DNA of 64,000 bases from Deltaproteobacteria bacterium (GCA_020630875.1 JAHDIH010000004.1:62212-126211); one strand, 5' to 3'; positions 50,777 to 59,977 are shown, counted from the first letter of the stretch. Notes: a model not told the origin generated them from the sequence alone. Program-made: numbers and translations.

Positions 50777-51820
50777 TTAGAACGACTCATCCATTCGCAG
50801 AACCACCTTGCCCACCGCGACGCGAGACTCCAAATAACGATGAGCATCTGCGGCTTCTGAGAGGGCAAATACCTTATCGACCACAGGTACAAGCTGCTTT
50901 TTCTCTACCAGTTCGATTATCTTATCCAATGTCGTCCTTCTCCCCATAGTGGAACCAAGCACGCTGAGTTGTCGGAAAAAGACATGCCGTAGGTCGATTG
51001 CTGGCTTACCTCCAGCTGTCGCGCCACAGGTCACTAGGGTTCCCCCATTACGCAAAAGCTTAATGCTCTTTTCGAACACCTCTCCACCTACATGTTCGAA
51101 AACGATATCAATGGAGCGATTTCCCAACAGTTTCTCTATTTCTGTTCGAAAGTCCGCTTGTCGATAGTTAACCAGGTGGTCGGCACCCAGCTCACGTGCC
51201 GCTTGCAGTTTCTTTTCCGAACCCGCAGTGGCGACTACCGTGGCACCATGAAGTTTTGCAATTTGAATCGCGGCAACCCCTACCCCACTGGCAGCGCCAT
51301 GAACTAAAACCTTATCGAACGGTTTTACCTTCGCTTTCTCCACTAACATTTGCCACGCCGTCAAGAACGTAAGGTTCGCTGCAGCGGCTTCTTCGTAACT
51401 TAGCCCATCAGGAAACTTGGCAATATTCCGGAAAGGGACGACCATGTATTGTCGATACCCACCTTGAGTGTTCTCACCCAAAATTTTGTAGCTAGCGCAA
51501 AGGTTATCGTCGCCAGCCAAACAGAAACGACAAACGTTGCAAGAAATTCCTGGAGCGATGACGCATCGCTGTCCTAAAAGCTCCTTGGGAACCTCCTCAC
51601 CAATCTCGTCGACAATGCCGACCACATCGGAGCCAAGAAAATGAGGATACTCTAGATGCTTGAAGGCGGGCCCCCCTCGCCTCACCCAAAGATCCAGATG
51701 GTTCATCGCAACGGCGCGCACCGCAACACGAACTTGCCCAGGGCCTGGCTCAGGCATATCCAAGTCTATCAACGTTAAGACGTCCGCATCACCATGCTTA
51801 TAAAGCCCCATCCCCTTCAT
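50777..51820 (-). CDS. Zinc-type alcohol dehydrogenase/quinone oxidoreductase (MDR)
   Basis: 347-residue medium-chain dehydrogenase/reductase. The N-terminal GroES-like part has GSDVVGIVDEIGEEV and the structural zinc loop CNVCRFCLAGDDNLC; the Rossmann part has the cofactor motif GAASGVGVAAIQIAK. The usual catalytic-zinc Cys is replaced in MNHLDLWVRRGG, as in quinone-oxidoreductase-like members, so a reductase on quinones or enones with NADPH is more likely than alcohol oxidation. ATG 51820 (MKGMGLYKHG) is the family start; the open frame extends upstream to 51949 through non-conserved sequence. Confidence 0.9.
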   Translation of the reverse strand: MKGMGLYKHGDADVLTLIDLDMPEPGPGQVRVAVRAVAMNHLDLWVRRGGPAFKHLEYPHFLGSDVVGIVDEIGEEVPKELLGQRCVIAPGISCNVCRFCLAGDDNLCASYKILGENTQGGYRQYMVVPFRNIAKFPDGLSYEEAAAANLTFLTAWQMLVEKAKVKPFDKVLVHGAASGVGVAAIQIAKLHGATVVATAGSEKKLQAARELGADHLVNYRQADFRTEIEKLLGNRSIDIVFEHVGGEVFEKSIKLLRNGGTLVTCGATAGGKPAIDLRHVFFRQLSVLGSTMGRRTTLDKIIELVEKKQLVPVVDKVFALSEAADAHRYLESRVAVGKVVLRMDESF

Positions 51821-51871
51821 GGAGCTATGTTGCGTTAAAACACTCAAGGTTCCAATAGGCCAATAAACAAA

Positions 51872-51892
51872 TCCCCCGGCAAAGCCGAGGGA
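51872..51892. terminator. Hairpin between NDH-2 and the oxidoreductase gene
   Basis: TCCC-C-CGGC, loop AAA, GCCG-A-GGGA: an 8-bp stem with one mismatch. No strong T-run follows on either strand, so it may be a weak terminator of the mod/ndh transcript or a processing site. Confidence 0.4.
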
Positions 51893-51995
51893 TATCTGCC
51901 ACCTATGATGAGTATTGGTGGGTGAGAAGAGAGTTAGCAGCAGATGCAATTTACTAATACAAGACGCGTGCCAAAGATCATCGACGTACTATCAG

Positions 51996-53351
51996 TCACT
52001 TAGATCGACTGTTGGAAACGACCTGGGTCAAATAGTCCTCAGTGGTGGGGATTTTATGACCACTTGGCACTTCAGTGATGAGACGCGCCCCCCGTCCAAA
52101 GGTCAAATAGTTCCAAATCCAGCTGATAAAGGTGAACGCCCGATTTCGATAGCCAACAATGAAATAAATATGCAAGAGCCACCAGAAAAGCCATGCAAAG
52201 AACCCAAACATCTTCACCGAACTAGTCTCGACTACCGCGGCATTTCGGCCAATTGCTGCCATAGATCCTTTGTCTTTGTATACAAAGTCAGTTCTTGGGC
52301 CATCTGCTAGCGTTGCCAAAATGTTCTTGGCAGCGTGCTTCGCCGATTGAATGGCTCCTTGGGCCATGCCGGGGACTTCATCACCCGCCGCAGTCATCAT
52401 TTGGGCAATGTCACCCACGGCAAAAACTTCTGAGTGGCCAATCACAGAAAGGTCGCTATTAACCACGAGTCTTCCTCTCCTATCGGTTGGCGCAGAAGCA
52501 GTTGCCGCTAAGTCTGCCGCAGCAACACCTGCCGCCCACACCACCGTTCTCGCGTCGATTCGTTGGTCGCTTGTAGTTAGTCCTTCGTTGTCGATATCGC
52601 TTACCCGGGTATTGAGAAATACTTCAACGCCGATTTTTCTTAGTCGCTTTGCAACTTTTTCAGACAGTGAAGGATGAAACCCCGCCACAAGTCTGTCTCC
52701 ACCTTCAATCAAAATCACCCGTATTTTATGCGATGATATACTTCTAAAGTCTCGCTTTAGCGTCTCAAGACCAATTTCACGCAATGCTCCGGCTAGCTCC
52801 ACCCCGGTCGCGCCTCCACCAACTACGCAAAAGGTTAGCCAACTGTCCACGGTTTCTCCGTTTTGCGCGCGCCTCTCTGCCTCCTCGTACGCGGCATACA
52901 CCTTACGGCGAATTTCAAGAGAATCTCGAATGCTCTTAAGTCCGGGAGCGTTCTTTTCCCACAAGTCGTTACCGAAGTAAGCATTTTTCATCCCTGCTGC
53001 GATCACCAAAAAATCAAAGTCGAGATGCGTTCCATCTTCTAGCAATACGTTTTTTTCTTCGGCTTGCACTTCAACTACGTTGCCCATGATTACCTGGACG
53101 TTATCTTGCTTGCGAAAAATGCGTCGAATCGGCTGAGCAATATCACTCGCGTTTAATCCTCCTGTCGCGACCTGGTAAAGAAGCGGTTGAAACAAGTGAT
53201 AATTGTTTTTGTCGATCAACGTGACTCTGACGTTTTCTCGTTTAAACGCCCTAGCAGCAGCTACCCCACCAAAGCCACCACCAATGATCACGATATGGGG
53301 TAAGTCACTCATCCGATTCTTTAGATGCCGACGTGAGATTTTAAGTTTCAT
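51996..53351 (-). CDS. ndh: Type II NADH dehydrogenase (NDH-2)
   Basis: 451-residue single-subunit flavoprotein that oxidises NADH and reduces quinone at the inner membrane without pumping protons. FAD site IIGGGFGGVAAARAF, the conserved NYHLFQPLLYQVATGGL, NAD site CVVGGGATGVELAGAL, and FAVGDIAQ before AQGAIQSAKHAAKNI are all present. The C-terminal region FFAWLFWWLLHIYFIVGYRNRAFTFISWIW is a membrane-contacting amphipathic/hydrophobic part. ATG 53351 overlaps the modC stop (ATGA); an internal ATG 53312 (MSDLPHIVI) is the more typical family start. Coupling to molybdate transport genes is unusual. Confidence 0.94.
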   Translation of the reverse strand: MKLKISRRHLKNRMSDLPHIVIIGGGFGGVAAARAFKRENVRVTLIDKNNYHLFQPLLYQVATGGLNASDIAQPIRRIFRKQDNVQVIMGNVVEVQAEEKNVLLEDGTHLDFDFLVIAAGMKNAYFGNDLWEKNAPGLKSIRDSLEIRRKVYAAYEEAERRAQNGETVDSWLTFCVVGGGATGVELAGALREIGLETLKRDFRSISSHKIRVILIEGGDRLVAGFHPSLSEKVAKRLRKIGVEVFLNTRVSDIDNEGLTTSDQRIDARTVVWAAGVAAADLAATASAPTDRRGRLVVNSDLSVIGHSEVFAVGDIAQMMTAAGDEVPGMAQGAIQSAKHAAKNILATLADGPRTDFVYKDKGSMAAIGRNAAVVETSSVKMFGFFAWLFWWLLHIYFIVGYRNRAFTFISWIWNYLTFGRGARLITEVPSGHKIPTTEDYLTQVVSNSRSK

Positions 53352-54043
53352 TTTTGTTTAGGACTTAGGAATGTCTTCACAAAGTCAGATGCTTCAGACT
53401 CTTCCGTCCATGTAGCGAGATCTATCTTTCGCAGTGTCCCTTGCTCAAGCACGACAATACTATCAGACAAGGTCCCAACATCAGCAGGATCATGACTTAC
53501 TACAATGCTTGGTACCTCGGACTCTCGTAGCCTTGTCGCAAGAAATCCTCTTACCAAACTGCGAGTCACCGCATCAAGCGCGGCCATAGGCTCGTCCAAC
53601 AATAACAAACAGGGTTCCATCGCGATCGCGCGAGCTATCGCAACTCGTTGCGATTCCCCTCCGGACAACTTACCAGCCTTACGGTTTGCCAAATGAACGA
53701 TATCGAGTTCTTTGAGAAGTTTTTCCACCAGCGCGTCGCTGCCTTTCGCGGTACCAAAGGCAACATTTTGCCGAACTGTCATTTTGGAAAATAGACCGTA
53801 GCGTTGAGGTACGTAGGCAATCCGCCTGTCTTCTATTGCGAGATTGGTGCTTCCGTCATAAATCGTTTTACCATCGATTTTGAAACTGCCGCTCTTAGGA
53901 GTCACGGCGCCAAGTAAACACTTCAAAAAAGTACTTTTTCCTGCACCATTAGGTCCGATGAGTAAGGTGGCGCCACCATCGATTTCTAAGCTGACATCGA
54001 GCGTGCAGTCTCCCACGGTGGCTTGCAGATCAACGGTAATCAT
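53348..54043 (-). CDS. modC: Molybdate ABC transporter ATP-binding protein
   Basis: 231-residue ATPase with Walker A GPNGAGKST, signature LSGGESQRVAIARAIA, Walker B LLLLDEPMAALD and the switch His in VVSHDPADVG. It powers the ModAB importer. The C-terminal TOBE/MOP molybdate-sensing domain of standard ModC (~350 residues) is missing, so this is a short form, as in some ModC- or TupC-like systems. It overlaps modB by 14 bp and the NDH-2 gene by 4 bp. Tungstate specificity is an alternative; the ModA-type binding protein favours molybdate. Confidence 0.9.
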   Translation of the reverse strand: MITVDLQATVGDCTLDVSLEIDGGATLLIGPNGAGKSTFLKCLLGAVTPKSGSFKIDGKTIYDGSTNLAIEDRRIAYVPQRYGLFSKMTVRQNVAFGTAKGSDALVEKLLKELDIVHLANRKAGKLSGGESQRVAIARAIAMEPCLLLLDEPMAALDAVTRSLVRGFLATRLRESEVPSIVVSHDPADVGTLSDSIVVLEQGTLRKIDLATWTEESEASDFVKTFLSPKQK

Positions 54044-54827
54044 TACGCTTCCCCTGACTCAGTCTGGAGACTGAAAATAGTAGTACAAACGCCACAATGA
54101 CCAAGACGATAGAGATGGCCTGCGCGACTTCAGGATTGGACTCGTTTTGGTGATAAACCAACAGCGTTAAGGTTTGTGTTTTACCGGGCAGACTTCCCGC
54201 GAACATTACGGTCGCACCGAACTCGCCAAGCGCCCTTGCCCATGACATAGCAGCACCAGCGATGAGTCCCGGCAACGCAAGTGGAATTGCAATCCTGAGG
54301 AATACCCGAGAAGGTGACGCTCCTAGCGACCGTGCCACAAGCAATTGAGATTGATCTACACGGCGAAAAGCTTCTGTTGCGGCCTGCAAAAAAAATGGCG
54401 CAGAAACGAAAATCTCCGCCAAAATCACTGCCATTGTAGAAAAGGGAATCGATATACCAAAGCCTAAAAAGAAATCTCCTAGCAAACCACTTCGCCCAAA
54501 AGCCAGTAGTAATGCAACTCCCGCAACTGCTGGCGGCAGCACTGCGGGCAACCTCATCATGGTTTCCAGCCATTGGACCAGACGACTGTTTTCTCGTTGA
54601 CTCACTAGCCACGCTAGCGGAGTGCCGAATCCAACCACGACAACCAGACTCACAGACGTGGTAAGCAAACTCAACTTGAGAGCAGGCCACACGGATTCGT
54701 GAGTGACTCCCGCGGCAAACTCATCCCATCCAATCGTCACCACGAGCGAAACAATAGGCAAAAGTAGGAAACCCATCATTATTGCCGCAAAGGTACAGAG
54801 TCCTATTTTCCATACGCCACGGGTCAC
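54030..54827 (-). CDS. modB: Molybdate ABC transporter permease
   Basis: 265-residue inner-membrane permease with five to six helices (for example FAAIMMGFLLLPIVSLVVTIGW, PAVAGVALLLAFG, VAQAISIVLVIVAFVLLFSV). The EAA loop that docks with the ATPase reads ARSLGASPSRVFLRIAIPLALPGLIAGAAMSWARALGEFGATVMFAG in overlapping pieces, typical of ModB. The GTG at 54827 is 8 nt after TAGAGT, so a secondary promoter in the 55-bp gap after modA is possible. It overlaps modC by 14 bp. Confidence 0.93.
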   Translation of the reverse strand: MTRGVWKIGLCTFAAIMMGFLLLPIVSLVVTIGWDEFAAGVTHESVWPALKLSLLTTSVSLVVVVGFGTPLAWLVSQRENSRLVQWLETMMRLPAVLPPAVAGVALLLAFGRSGLLGDFFLGFGISIPFSTMAVILAEIFVSAPFFLQAATEAFRRVDQSQLLVARSLGASPSRVFLRIAIPLALPGLIAGAAMSWARALGEFGATVMFAGSLPGKTQTLTLLVYHQNESNPEVAQAISIVLVIVAFVLLFSVSRLSQGKRNDYR

Positions 54828-54882
54828 CTCCCCAACTCTACTTAGTAAGAGGTTGCTAGGCTATTGCCTAAGTGACTAATTT

Positions 54883-55653
54883 CTACTTCTTCAACCGCGA
54901 AAAACCATGGGACTCAAGAATTTTCATTCCTTCATCGGACACTAGATAGTCTGTAAACATCTTTGCCATGGTTTCTGCCCCCCCTTTTACAACAGCAATA
55001 GGATACGAGGCCTGAACGTTGTAGTCGGCGGGAATACTGAAAATATTTACCTTTTTTCCAGCAGAGAGTGCATCGGTGGAATACACCAATGCGGCGTCAG
55101 CCTCCCCCATCACCACCTTCTGGAGTGTTTGCCGAACATGCGTTTCTTGCGAAACGACATTTTTCTTAACCCTATCAATGAAATCTCGACCAAGCGCATA
55201 ATTGGCATTCTTCAAAATTTGCTCTGCATACATTCCGGCTGGAACGCTGGGTCCAGAAAGAACAATTCTCGAGGCGTTGGGTAAGTCTTTAAACGAAGCT
55301 ATCTTCGCAGGATTGTCCGGCGGAGTCACCACCACCATCGAGTTGCCTGCAAATACGATGGGGGTTCTTACGATTCCCTTTTTTTCAAGAATCGCCAGGT
55401 GTTTAGGATTAGCGGAAGCAAACAAATGGGCAGGAGCCCCATGCTCGATTTGTGTCCTCAGGCTTTGGCTCCCGCCGAAGCTCAATTGAACTTTGACTTC
55501 GGGATGCTTGGATTTAAACCCTTGGCTCACCGCTTCAAAGACGTCAGTCAAAGAGGCCGCAGCAAAAATGGTAAGCGTCCCTGCTTTAGCGCTCTTATCA
55601 ACGGCGGTACTGTTGCAGCTGACTAGAGCCGCAACGATCATGATTCGAAACAT
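54883..55653 (-). CDS. modA: Molybdate-binding lipoprotein of ABC transporter
   Basis: 256-residue substrate-binding protein. The mature part starts with the family signature LTIFAAASLTDVFEAV, then FGGSQSLRTQIEHGAPAHLFASAN, which holds Ser/Ala contacts for the oxyanion. The N-terminus MFRIMIVAALVSC carries a lipobox, so it is lipid-anchored, unlike the soluble E. coli ModA. ATG 55653 is 9 nt after TAGCAT (55667-55662), with TTGCTG (55690-55685) exactly 17 nt further up, so this promoter drives modABC and probably the coupled NDH-2 gene. No ModE-box was recognised. Confidence 0.93.
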   Translation of the reverse strand: MFRIMIVAALVSCNSTAVDKSAKAGTLTIFAAASLTDVFEAVSQGFKSKHPEVKVQLSFGGSQSLRTQIEHGAPAHLFASANPKHLAILEKKGIVRTPIVFAGNSMVVVTPPDNPAKIASFKDLPNASRIVLSGPSVPAGMYAEQILKNANYALGRDFIDRVKKNVVSQETHVRQTLQKVVMGEADAALVYSTDALSAGKKVNIFSIPADYNVQASYPIAVVKGGAETMAKMFTDYLVSDEGMKILESHGFSRLKK

Positions 55654-55712
55654 CGCTAAGAATGCTATACGCCCTATCAGACTTCAGCAACATCACCGTG
55701 CGTATTTATAGC

Positions 55713-56645
55713 TCACACGCATCCTGTATCAGGACAGAAAAAGACCGTACCTGAAATTGTCGTGTTACCCACCGTTATGCTGCAGTTGGGAGTATTACAA
55801 TTGGGGAACGTCCATGACTCAAATGCGGTGCCATCATCATCGATCGCGTCCATCCTTAGCGACGTTCCTGGTCGGTACAACGCACAGTAATGATAGTTGC
55901 CAGTGGGGGTGCACGCCCCGCTGGTTGATGGCACGAATAAAACCCCACCTGACGTCGGACCTGGGTCAACTTCAATATTCACCCTAATGTAGTCGTTGTA
56001 CGTGGAGGACACCACGCGATCACCATTCATCGACAGTTCGCACGTCGCCTCTGTCCCAGAACAATCCGTAGCCCAACCTGCAAAATACTTCGACGGACCA
56101 TCGTTTGCTTTCAGTGTTACCATCTGATCGGACTCATCACCCAATTCAACCTGACACTTCGTAAAAGACTCTCCGCATTCAATCCGACCGTCCACATCTC
56201 CATTGTCGGCTAGCAGCGTCACCACACCGTCGGTTTGGTGGGTAACGGCAAGTGTCACTTTCCCCCGGCCGCTAACCGTGAGTTTCTTCACGGACTCCGC
56301 CTCAATGTCCGTAACCGTTATTGTCCCCGTTCGTTCGCCAATTTTCGCGAGAGGAGCATAGGTCACGGTAATTTCGCACTCACCATTAGCTGGAACTGCT
56401 GGGCACCCGCCAGCGTTCACTGAGAATTCCTCATTCTCACTTTCGATATCCCATGCCACTGTCACGCTTCTTCCACTATCGTTTCTCAGCTTGACGATTC
56501 TTTCGTCGGACGTTGCTCCCAAAAAGGTAGAGTCGATACTCGCGTCAGTTTCGAACTTCAGATGATCCGCTTGCGACTCGTCAACATTGGTGGATGCCGA
56601 GCCACAACCACATAAAATCGCTAATACCAATAGTTCGTTTCGCAC
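55713..56645 (-). CDS. Choice-of-anchor/ASH-like lipoprotein, tandem copy 2
   Basis: 310 residues from GTG 56645 (MRNELLVLAILCGCGSAS), where the lipobox LCGC precedes a DVDESQAD-like segment. I preferred this start to ATG 56699 because a perfect TATAAT ends 7 nt before it and its length then matches the paralogue. Residues ~40-150 resemble an ASH/HYDIN-like beta-sandwich (VKLRNDSGRSVTVAWDIESENEEF, CEITVTYAP, TGTITVTD). The C-terminal half is Cys-rich with a repeated CSGT...C and CTPTGNYHYCALYRPGT element. Function unknown; likely surface-exposed. It follows its paralogue after a 142-bp gap. Confidence 0.78.
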   Translation of the reverse strand: MRNELLVLAILCGCGSASTNVDESQADHLKFETDASIDSTFLGATSDERIVKLRNDSGRSVTVAWDIESENEEFSVNAGGCPAVPANGECEITVTYAPLAKIGERTGTITVTDIEAESVKKLTVSGRGKVTLAVTHQTDGVVTLLADNGDVDGRIECGESFTKCQVELGDESDQMVTLKANDGPSKYFAGWATDCSGTEATCELSMNGDRVVSSTYNDYIRVNIEVDPGPTSGGVLFVPSTSGACTPTGNYHYCALYRPGTSLRMDAIDDDGTAFESWTFPNCNTPNCSITVGNTTISGTVFFCPDTGCV

Positions 56646-56651
56646 CACTTT

Positions 56652-56657
56652 ATTATA
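56652..56657 (-). promoter_or_regulatory. Perfect -10 box of the second twin lipoprotein gene
   Basis: Minus-strand TATAAT followed by AAAGTG and then GTG 56645. It is decisive for the start choice. The -35 region is weak. Confidence 0.65.
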
Positions 56658-56787
56658 TACGACTAAGCGTAAAATTTGGCGACTTTTGAATCGGTTCATG
56701 CGGTTGTTTAGTATTTAGCGGCAAACCCAATGGAAAGCTCCTGAAAACTACGGACCCAAAAAGTCGCAACGTTTGACAAAACTTGAA

Positions 56788-57726
56788 TTATTCACTGCAT
56801 GCTAGTCCTTGGCAAAACGACACCGTGCCTTGCCTACCACTGTTTAAAGTAATGTCGCACTGTTCGTCATCGACGCAGCCTGAAAAACCAAACCAGTTTT
56901 CAAACATGTATCCCGGTGCAGCGACAGCATTCATGGTGACATTAGTTCCAGGACGATACAGTCCGCACAGGTTGTTGTTGCCCGTGGGAGTACATGCGCC
57001 GCTGCTGGACGGCGAGAGAAAGACGTCACCATGCAATGGATCTTCGAGGATTTGAACAGAGAGTCGCAAGTAAGGCTCGTAAGCGCTGGCAACGGTCTTA
57101 TTGCCGTCCATGGTTAGCGTGCACTCCAAATCGGTGCCAGAACAGTCGTTGGTCCATGCGGAGAAGTAGTTCACCGAACCATCAAAGGCTTTTAACGTCA
57201 CAACTCTGTCGCTAGCTTCTTCTAGTTCGACCTCGCATTGTTCGTTGCTTCCTCCGCAATTAATTCGACGATCCACGGCGCCTGCCGAAGTAAGCAAATT
57301 GACTCTACCATCAAGCGATTTATTCACCGTCAACAAAACCTTGCCTTTAAACGACACAAGCAACTCCTTAATTGACTCAGCGCTGACATCGGTGACGGTG
57401 ACTGTCGCGGACCTCTCTCCAATTTCGCCCACCGGTGCGAAAGTCACACTGACTTCGCATACTCCATTCGCCGCAAGCATCGGACATGAACTGGCGTCTA
57501 CGGAAAACTCATCATTTTCACTTTCAATCTGCCAACTCGTAGAAATGGTTCTTGAGCTAGTATTTTTCAACCTGATCTTTTGGGGCGCAGAAACCTCTCC
57601 CAAAAAAGTGGTGGGTTGTAGGAAGTCCGTCTCGAATTCCAAGTGCTCTGCCTGCGACTCATCCACATCCGTAGATGCAGAGCCACACCCAGCAAGCAGC
57701 AATGTCAAAAAAAGCGATTTTCGCAT
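56788..57726 (-). CDS. Choice-of-anchor/ASH-like lipoprotein, tandem copy 1
   Basis: 312 residues from ATG 57726 (MRKSLFLTLLLAGC, lipobox LAGC). It is a clear paralogue of the next gene: both contain SASTxVDESQA, IESENxEFSV, an ERxxTxTVTD strand, KYF/NYF-x-W-DCSGT, SGACTPTGN and YRPGT. Residues ~40-150 resemble an ASH/HYDIN-type sandwich; the rest is a Cys-paired beta-domain. TACAAT ends 7 nt before the ATG and TTCATT lies 17 nt further up, so this copy has its own leaderless promoter, as does its twin. The open frame upstream to 57792 is not needed. Function unknown. Confidence 0.8.
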   Translation of the reverse strand: MRKSLFLTLLLAGCGSASTDVDESQAEHLEFETDFLQPTTFLGEVSAPQKIRLKNTSSRTISTSWQIESENDEFSVDASSCPMLAANGVCEVSVTFAPVGEIGERSATVTVTDVSAESIKELLVSFKGKVLLTVNKSLDGRVNLLTSAGAVDRRINCGGSNEQCEVELEEASDRVVTLKAFDGSVNYFSAWTNDCSGTDLECTLTMDGNKTVASAYEPYLRLSVQILEDPLHGDVFLSPSSSGACTPTGNNNLCGLYRPGTNVTMNAVAAPGYMFENWFGFSGCVDDEQCDITLNSGRQGTVSFCQGLACSE

Positions 57727-57798
57727 TCGTTCATTGTATACGAGTTCCCCGGCAGAATGAACGATATTAGAAGTTTTCATGCGGTAGGTCACGTAATC

Positions 57799-58719
57799 AT
57801 GCTACCAACGGTAGTTATGCCTCAGTGGATCGTCACACCAAAGAGTCAGGAAAAGAACGTTGGGAAGTTTGTTGCAATTAATGCGGATGTTTCCTGGAAC
57901 CAAGTGAAGCGTTGGATCGCCGCGGGAAAAGTATTTATCGACGGTACCGTCTGCCAGAACCCAGGTTTGGCGCTAAAGGTTGGTAGTGAGATAGAGGTAA
58001 AGCTTCATGCGCCAAGCGGACGCGACACCGGACGGGTTCTCAAAATCGCTTACGAAGATGCTCATCTAGTGGTCATCGACAAACCAGTTGGGATCTCCAC
58101 AGTGCCCTACGCGCAAGAAAAAGACACCGCGATGGATGCCCTGCGGAACACGTGGAAAAAGAATGGCGAGAACTGGAGGCAACCGATTTTTGTAGTGCAT
58201 CGTATCGACAAACCTACGTCAGGCCTTGTCATGTTCGCCAAAACAAAAAAGGCAGAGTTAGGCCTGGCAACTCAACTCAGGGAGCACAGCATGTCCCGTC
58301 ATTATGTGTGCGTCGCACATGGGGGCGTTACCGAGCAGAAAGTCGAAACTTGGATTATGCGAGATCGCGGAGACGGACTTCGCGGGGCCTCCCTTAAAGG
58401 ACATCGCGGAGGAAAGCTGGCGGTCAGCAACATTTCAGTAGTGAAAAGAAAAAAGTCCTGTTCCCGATGTCACGTTACGCTGGAAACGGGACGAACGCAC
58501 CAAATAAGGATTCATCTCTCGGAACTCGGCCATCCGTTGGTTGGCGATAAGGTCTACAATCGTGATTTTTGGAGAAAACAAAAGCCTTTGCTTACAAGTT
58601 CCAGGTTGTTACTTCATGCCGCTTCTTTGGGGTTTGAGCATCCCGTCAGCAAAAAGCAGATCCTGCTGGATTTACCACCTCCGCAAGAGTTTGAAACGAT
58701 ATGGAAGGGACTCCCCTGA
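57799..58719 (+). CDS. RluA-family pseudouridine synthase, second copy
   Basis: About 306 residues. An S4-like domain (VAINADVSWNQVKRWIAAGKVFIDGTVCQNPG) precedes the catalytic domain with VVHRIDKPTSGLVMFAK, in which Asp137 is catalytic, and LETGRTHQIRIHLSELGHPLVGDKVY. It modifies uridines in stable RNA; the target is unknown. The start is uncertain: ATG 57757, 57799 and 57817 are all in frame; 57799 and 57817 leave the S4 domain intact. It is divergent from the twin lipoprotein gene. It differs clearly from the 45-46 kb RluA homologue, so it is not a recent duplicate. Confidence 0.88.
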   Translation: MLPTVVMPQWIVTPKSQEKNVGKFVAINADVSWNQVKRWIAAGKVFIDGTVCQNPGLALKVGSEIEVKLHAPSGRDTGRVLKIAYEDAHLVVIDKPVGISTVPYAQEKDTAMDALRNTWKKNGENWRQPIFVVHRIDKPTSGLVMFAKTKKAELGLATQLREHSMSRHYVCVAHGGVTEQKVETWIMRDRGDGLRGASLKGHRGGKLAVSNISVVKRKKSCSRCHVTLETGRTHQIRIHLSELGHPLVGDKVYNRDFWRKQKPLLTSSRLLLHAASLGFEHPVSKKQILLDLPPPQEFETIWKGLP

Positions 58720-58815
58720 CGAACGTTTATCTTAGCCAATAAAATCAGCATGTTACGCAGGAGCCTGTGACAGAGTTACAACATTCATTACTGACTCACG
58801 AAAATCAATCCGTGC

Positions 58816-58821
58816 TAGTGT
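58816..58821 (+). promoter_or_regulatory. -10 box of the leaderless desaturase gene
   Basis: TAGTGT ends exactly 7 nt before ATG 58828. The CTCGTAATG context resembles CGCGTAATG at the peroxidase start. The -35 is unclear. Confidence 0.5.
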
Positions 58822-58827
58822 CTCGTA

Positions 58828-59970
58828 ATGACAAGCGATGCAGCAAAAGCCGAGAAAATATCTTTCGGCCGCGATGACGGTTTCCACAGCGCGTTAAAAA
58901 AGCGCGTCAACGAGTATTTCAAAACCACTGGCATCTCGAAAAATGCCAATTGGAAGATGAAGTTGAAGACCGTGATTCTTCTTAGCTGGTTTGCGGCATC
59001 GTATGCGTTTCTAATGTTTGGGGCGTCGACCTGGTGGATGGTTCTTGCCGGAGCCTTTTCAATGGTATTCGTTTATGCCGGGATTGGTTTTTCGATTCAG
59101 CACGACGCGAACCACGGAGCTTACTCGAAAAGCAAGAAAGTTAACCGTCTGCTCGGGTGGACTTTGGATTGCCTTGGAATTGGTTCCTATATTTGGCGCG
59201 TAAAGCACAACATCGCGCACCACACCTATACCAACATTGTCGGCGCGGATGACGATATTGACAGTGCTCCGTTTGCAAGATTATCACCCGCACAGCCAAG
59301 AAAATCTTACTACCGTGCCCAACACGGCTATATGTGGTTCCTGTATGGGTTTCTTTCCTATCAGATGATTCTCAACGATCTCATCAACGTAAAAAACAAG
59401 AGGGTCTCCCGCACATACACCACTTTTGCTCGGCCACGAGGATGGGATCTGTTCGGTTTCATTCTCGGTAAATTAATCTTTGCTACTTGGGCGATTGCTT
59501 TGCCCTTATATTTTCATCCTCCTTTGATGGTGCTTGCGGTCGCAGCACCAATACTTTGGGGCGTTGGCGTAATGCTTGCGGTGGTGTTCCAGCTTGCCCA
59601 CTGCGTGGAGGAAGCTTACTTTGCTCCGGATGCACCTCCCGCAGAACTTAAACTCAAAGGTTGGGCGCAGCATCAGGTAGAAACAACTGTCGACTTCGCG
59701 CCCAAGAATAAACTAATTTCTTGGTACGTCGGTGGCCTAAACTTTCAAATTGAACATCATCTCTTTCCTAAGATTTGCCACGTCCACTATCCAGCTATCG
59801 CAAAAATTGTAGAAGACACCAGCGCTGAGTTTGGAGTTTCGTATTACTCGCACCCAACGTTCTTTGGAGCATTGGCCAGCCATTACAGATGGTTAAAGAT
59901 GTTAGGACGCTCGCCTGCAAGTGGCGGCCGCCCCATTTTCGTGCAAGAAGAAAACGCGAACGCGGCGTAG
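58828..59970 (+). CDS. Membrane fatty acid desaturase, front-end (delta-5/6) type
   Basis: 380-residue di-iron desaturase of membrane lipids. Three histidine boxes are present: HDANH (92-96), HNIAHH (127-132) and QIEHH (307-311). Gln in place of His in the third box is typical of front-end delta-5/delta-6 desaturases and sphingolipid desaturases that use cytochrome b5; here no fused cytochrome b5 domain is present, so an external electron donor is needed. Four or more membrane helices are visible. A leaderless start is predicted. Myxobacteria-like organisms making polyunsaturated fatty acids use such enzymes, though this product is not proven. Confidence 0.9.
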   Translation: MTSDAAKAEKISFGRDDGFHSALKKRVNEYFKTTGISKNANWKMKLKTVILLSWFAASYAFLMFGASTWWMVLAGAFSMVFVYAGIGFSIQHDANHGAYSKSKKVNRLLGWTLDCLGIGSYIWRVKHNIAHHTYTNIVGADDDIDSAPFARLSPAQPRKSYYRAQHGYMWFLYGFLSYQMILNDLINVKNKRVSRTYTTFARPRGWDLFGFILGKLIFATWAIALPLYFHPPLMVLAVAAPILWGVGVMLAVVFQLAHCVEEAYFAPDAPPAELKLKGWAQHQVETTVDFAPKNKLISWYVGGLNFQIEHHLFPKICHVHYPAIAKIVEDTSAEFGVSYYSHPTFFGALASHYRWLKMLGRSPASGGRPIFVQEENANAA

Positions 59971-59977
59971 TCCTTAC

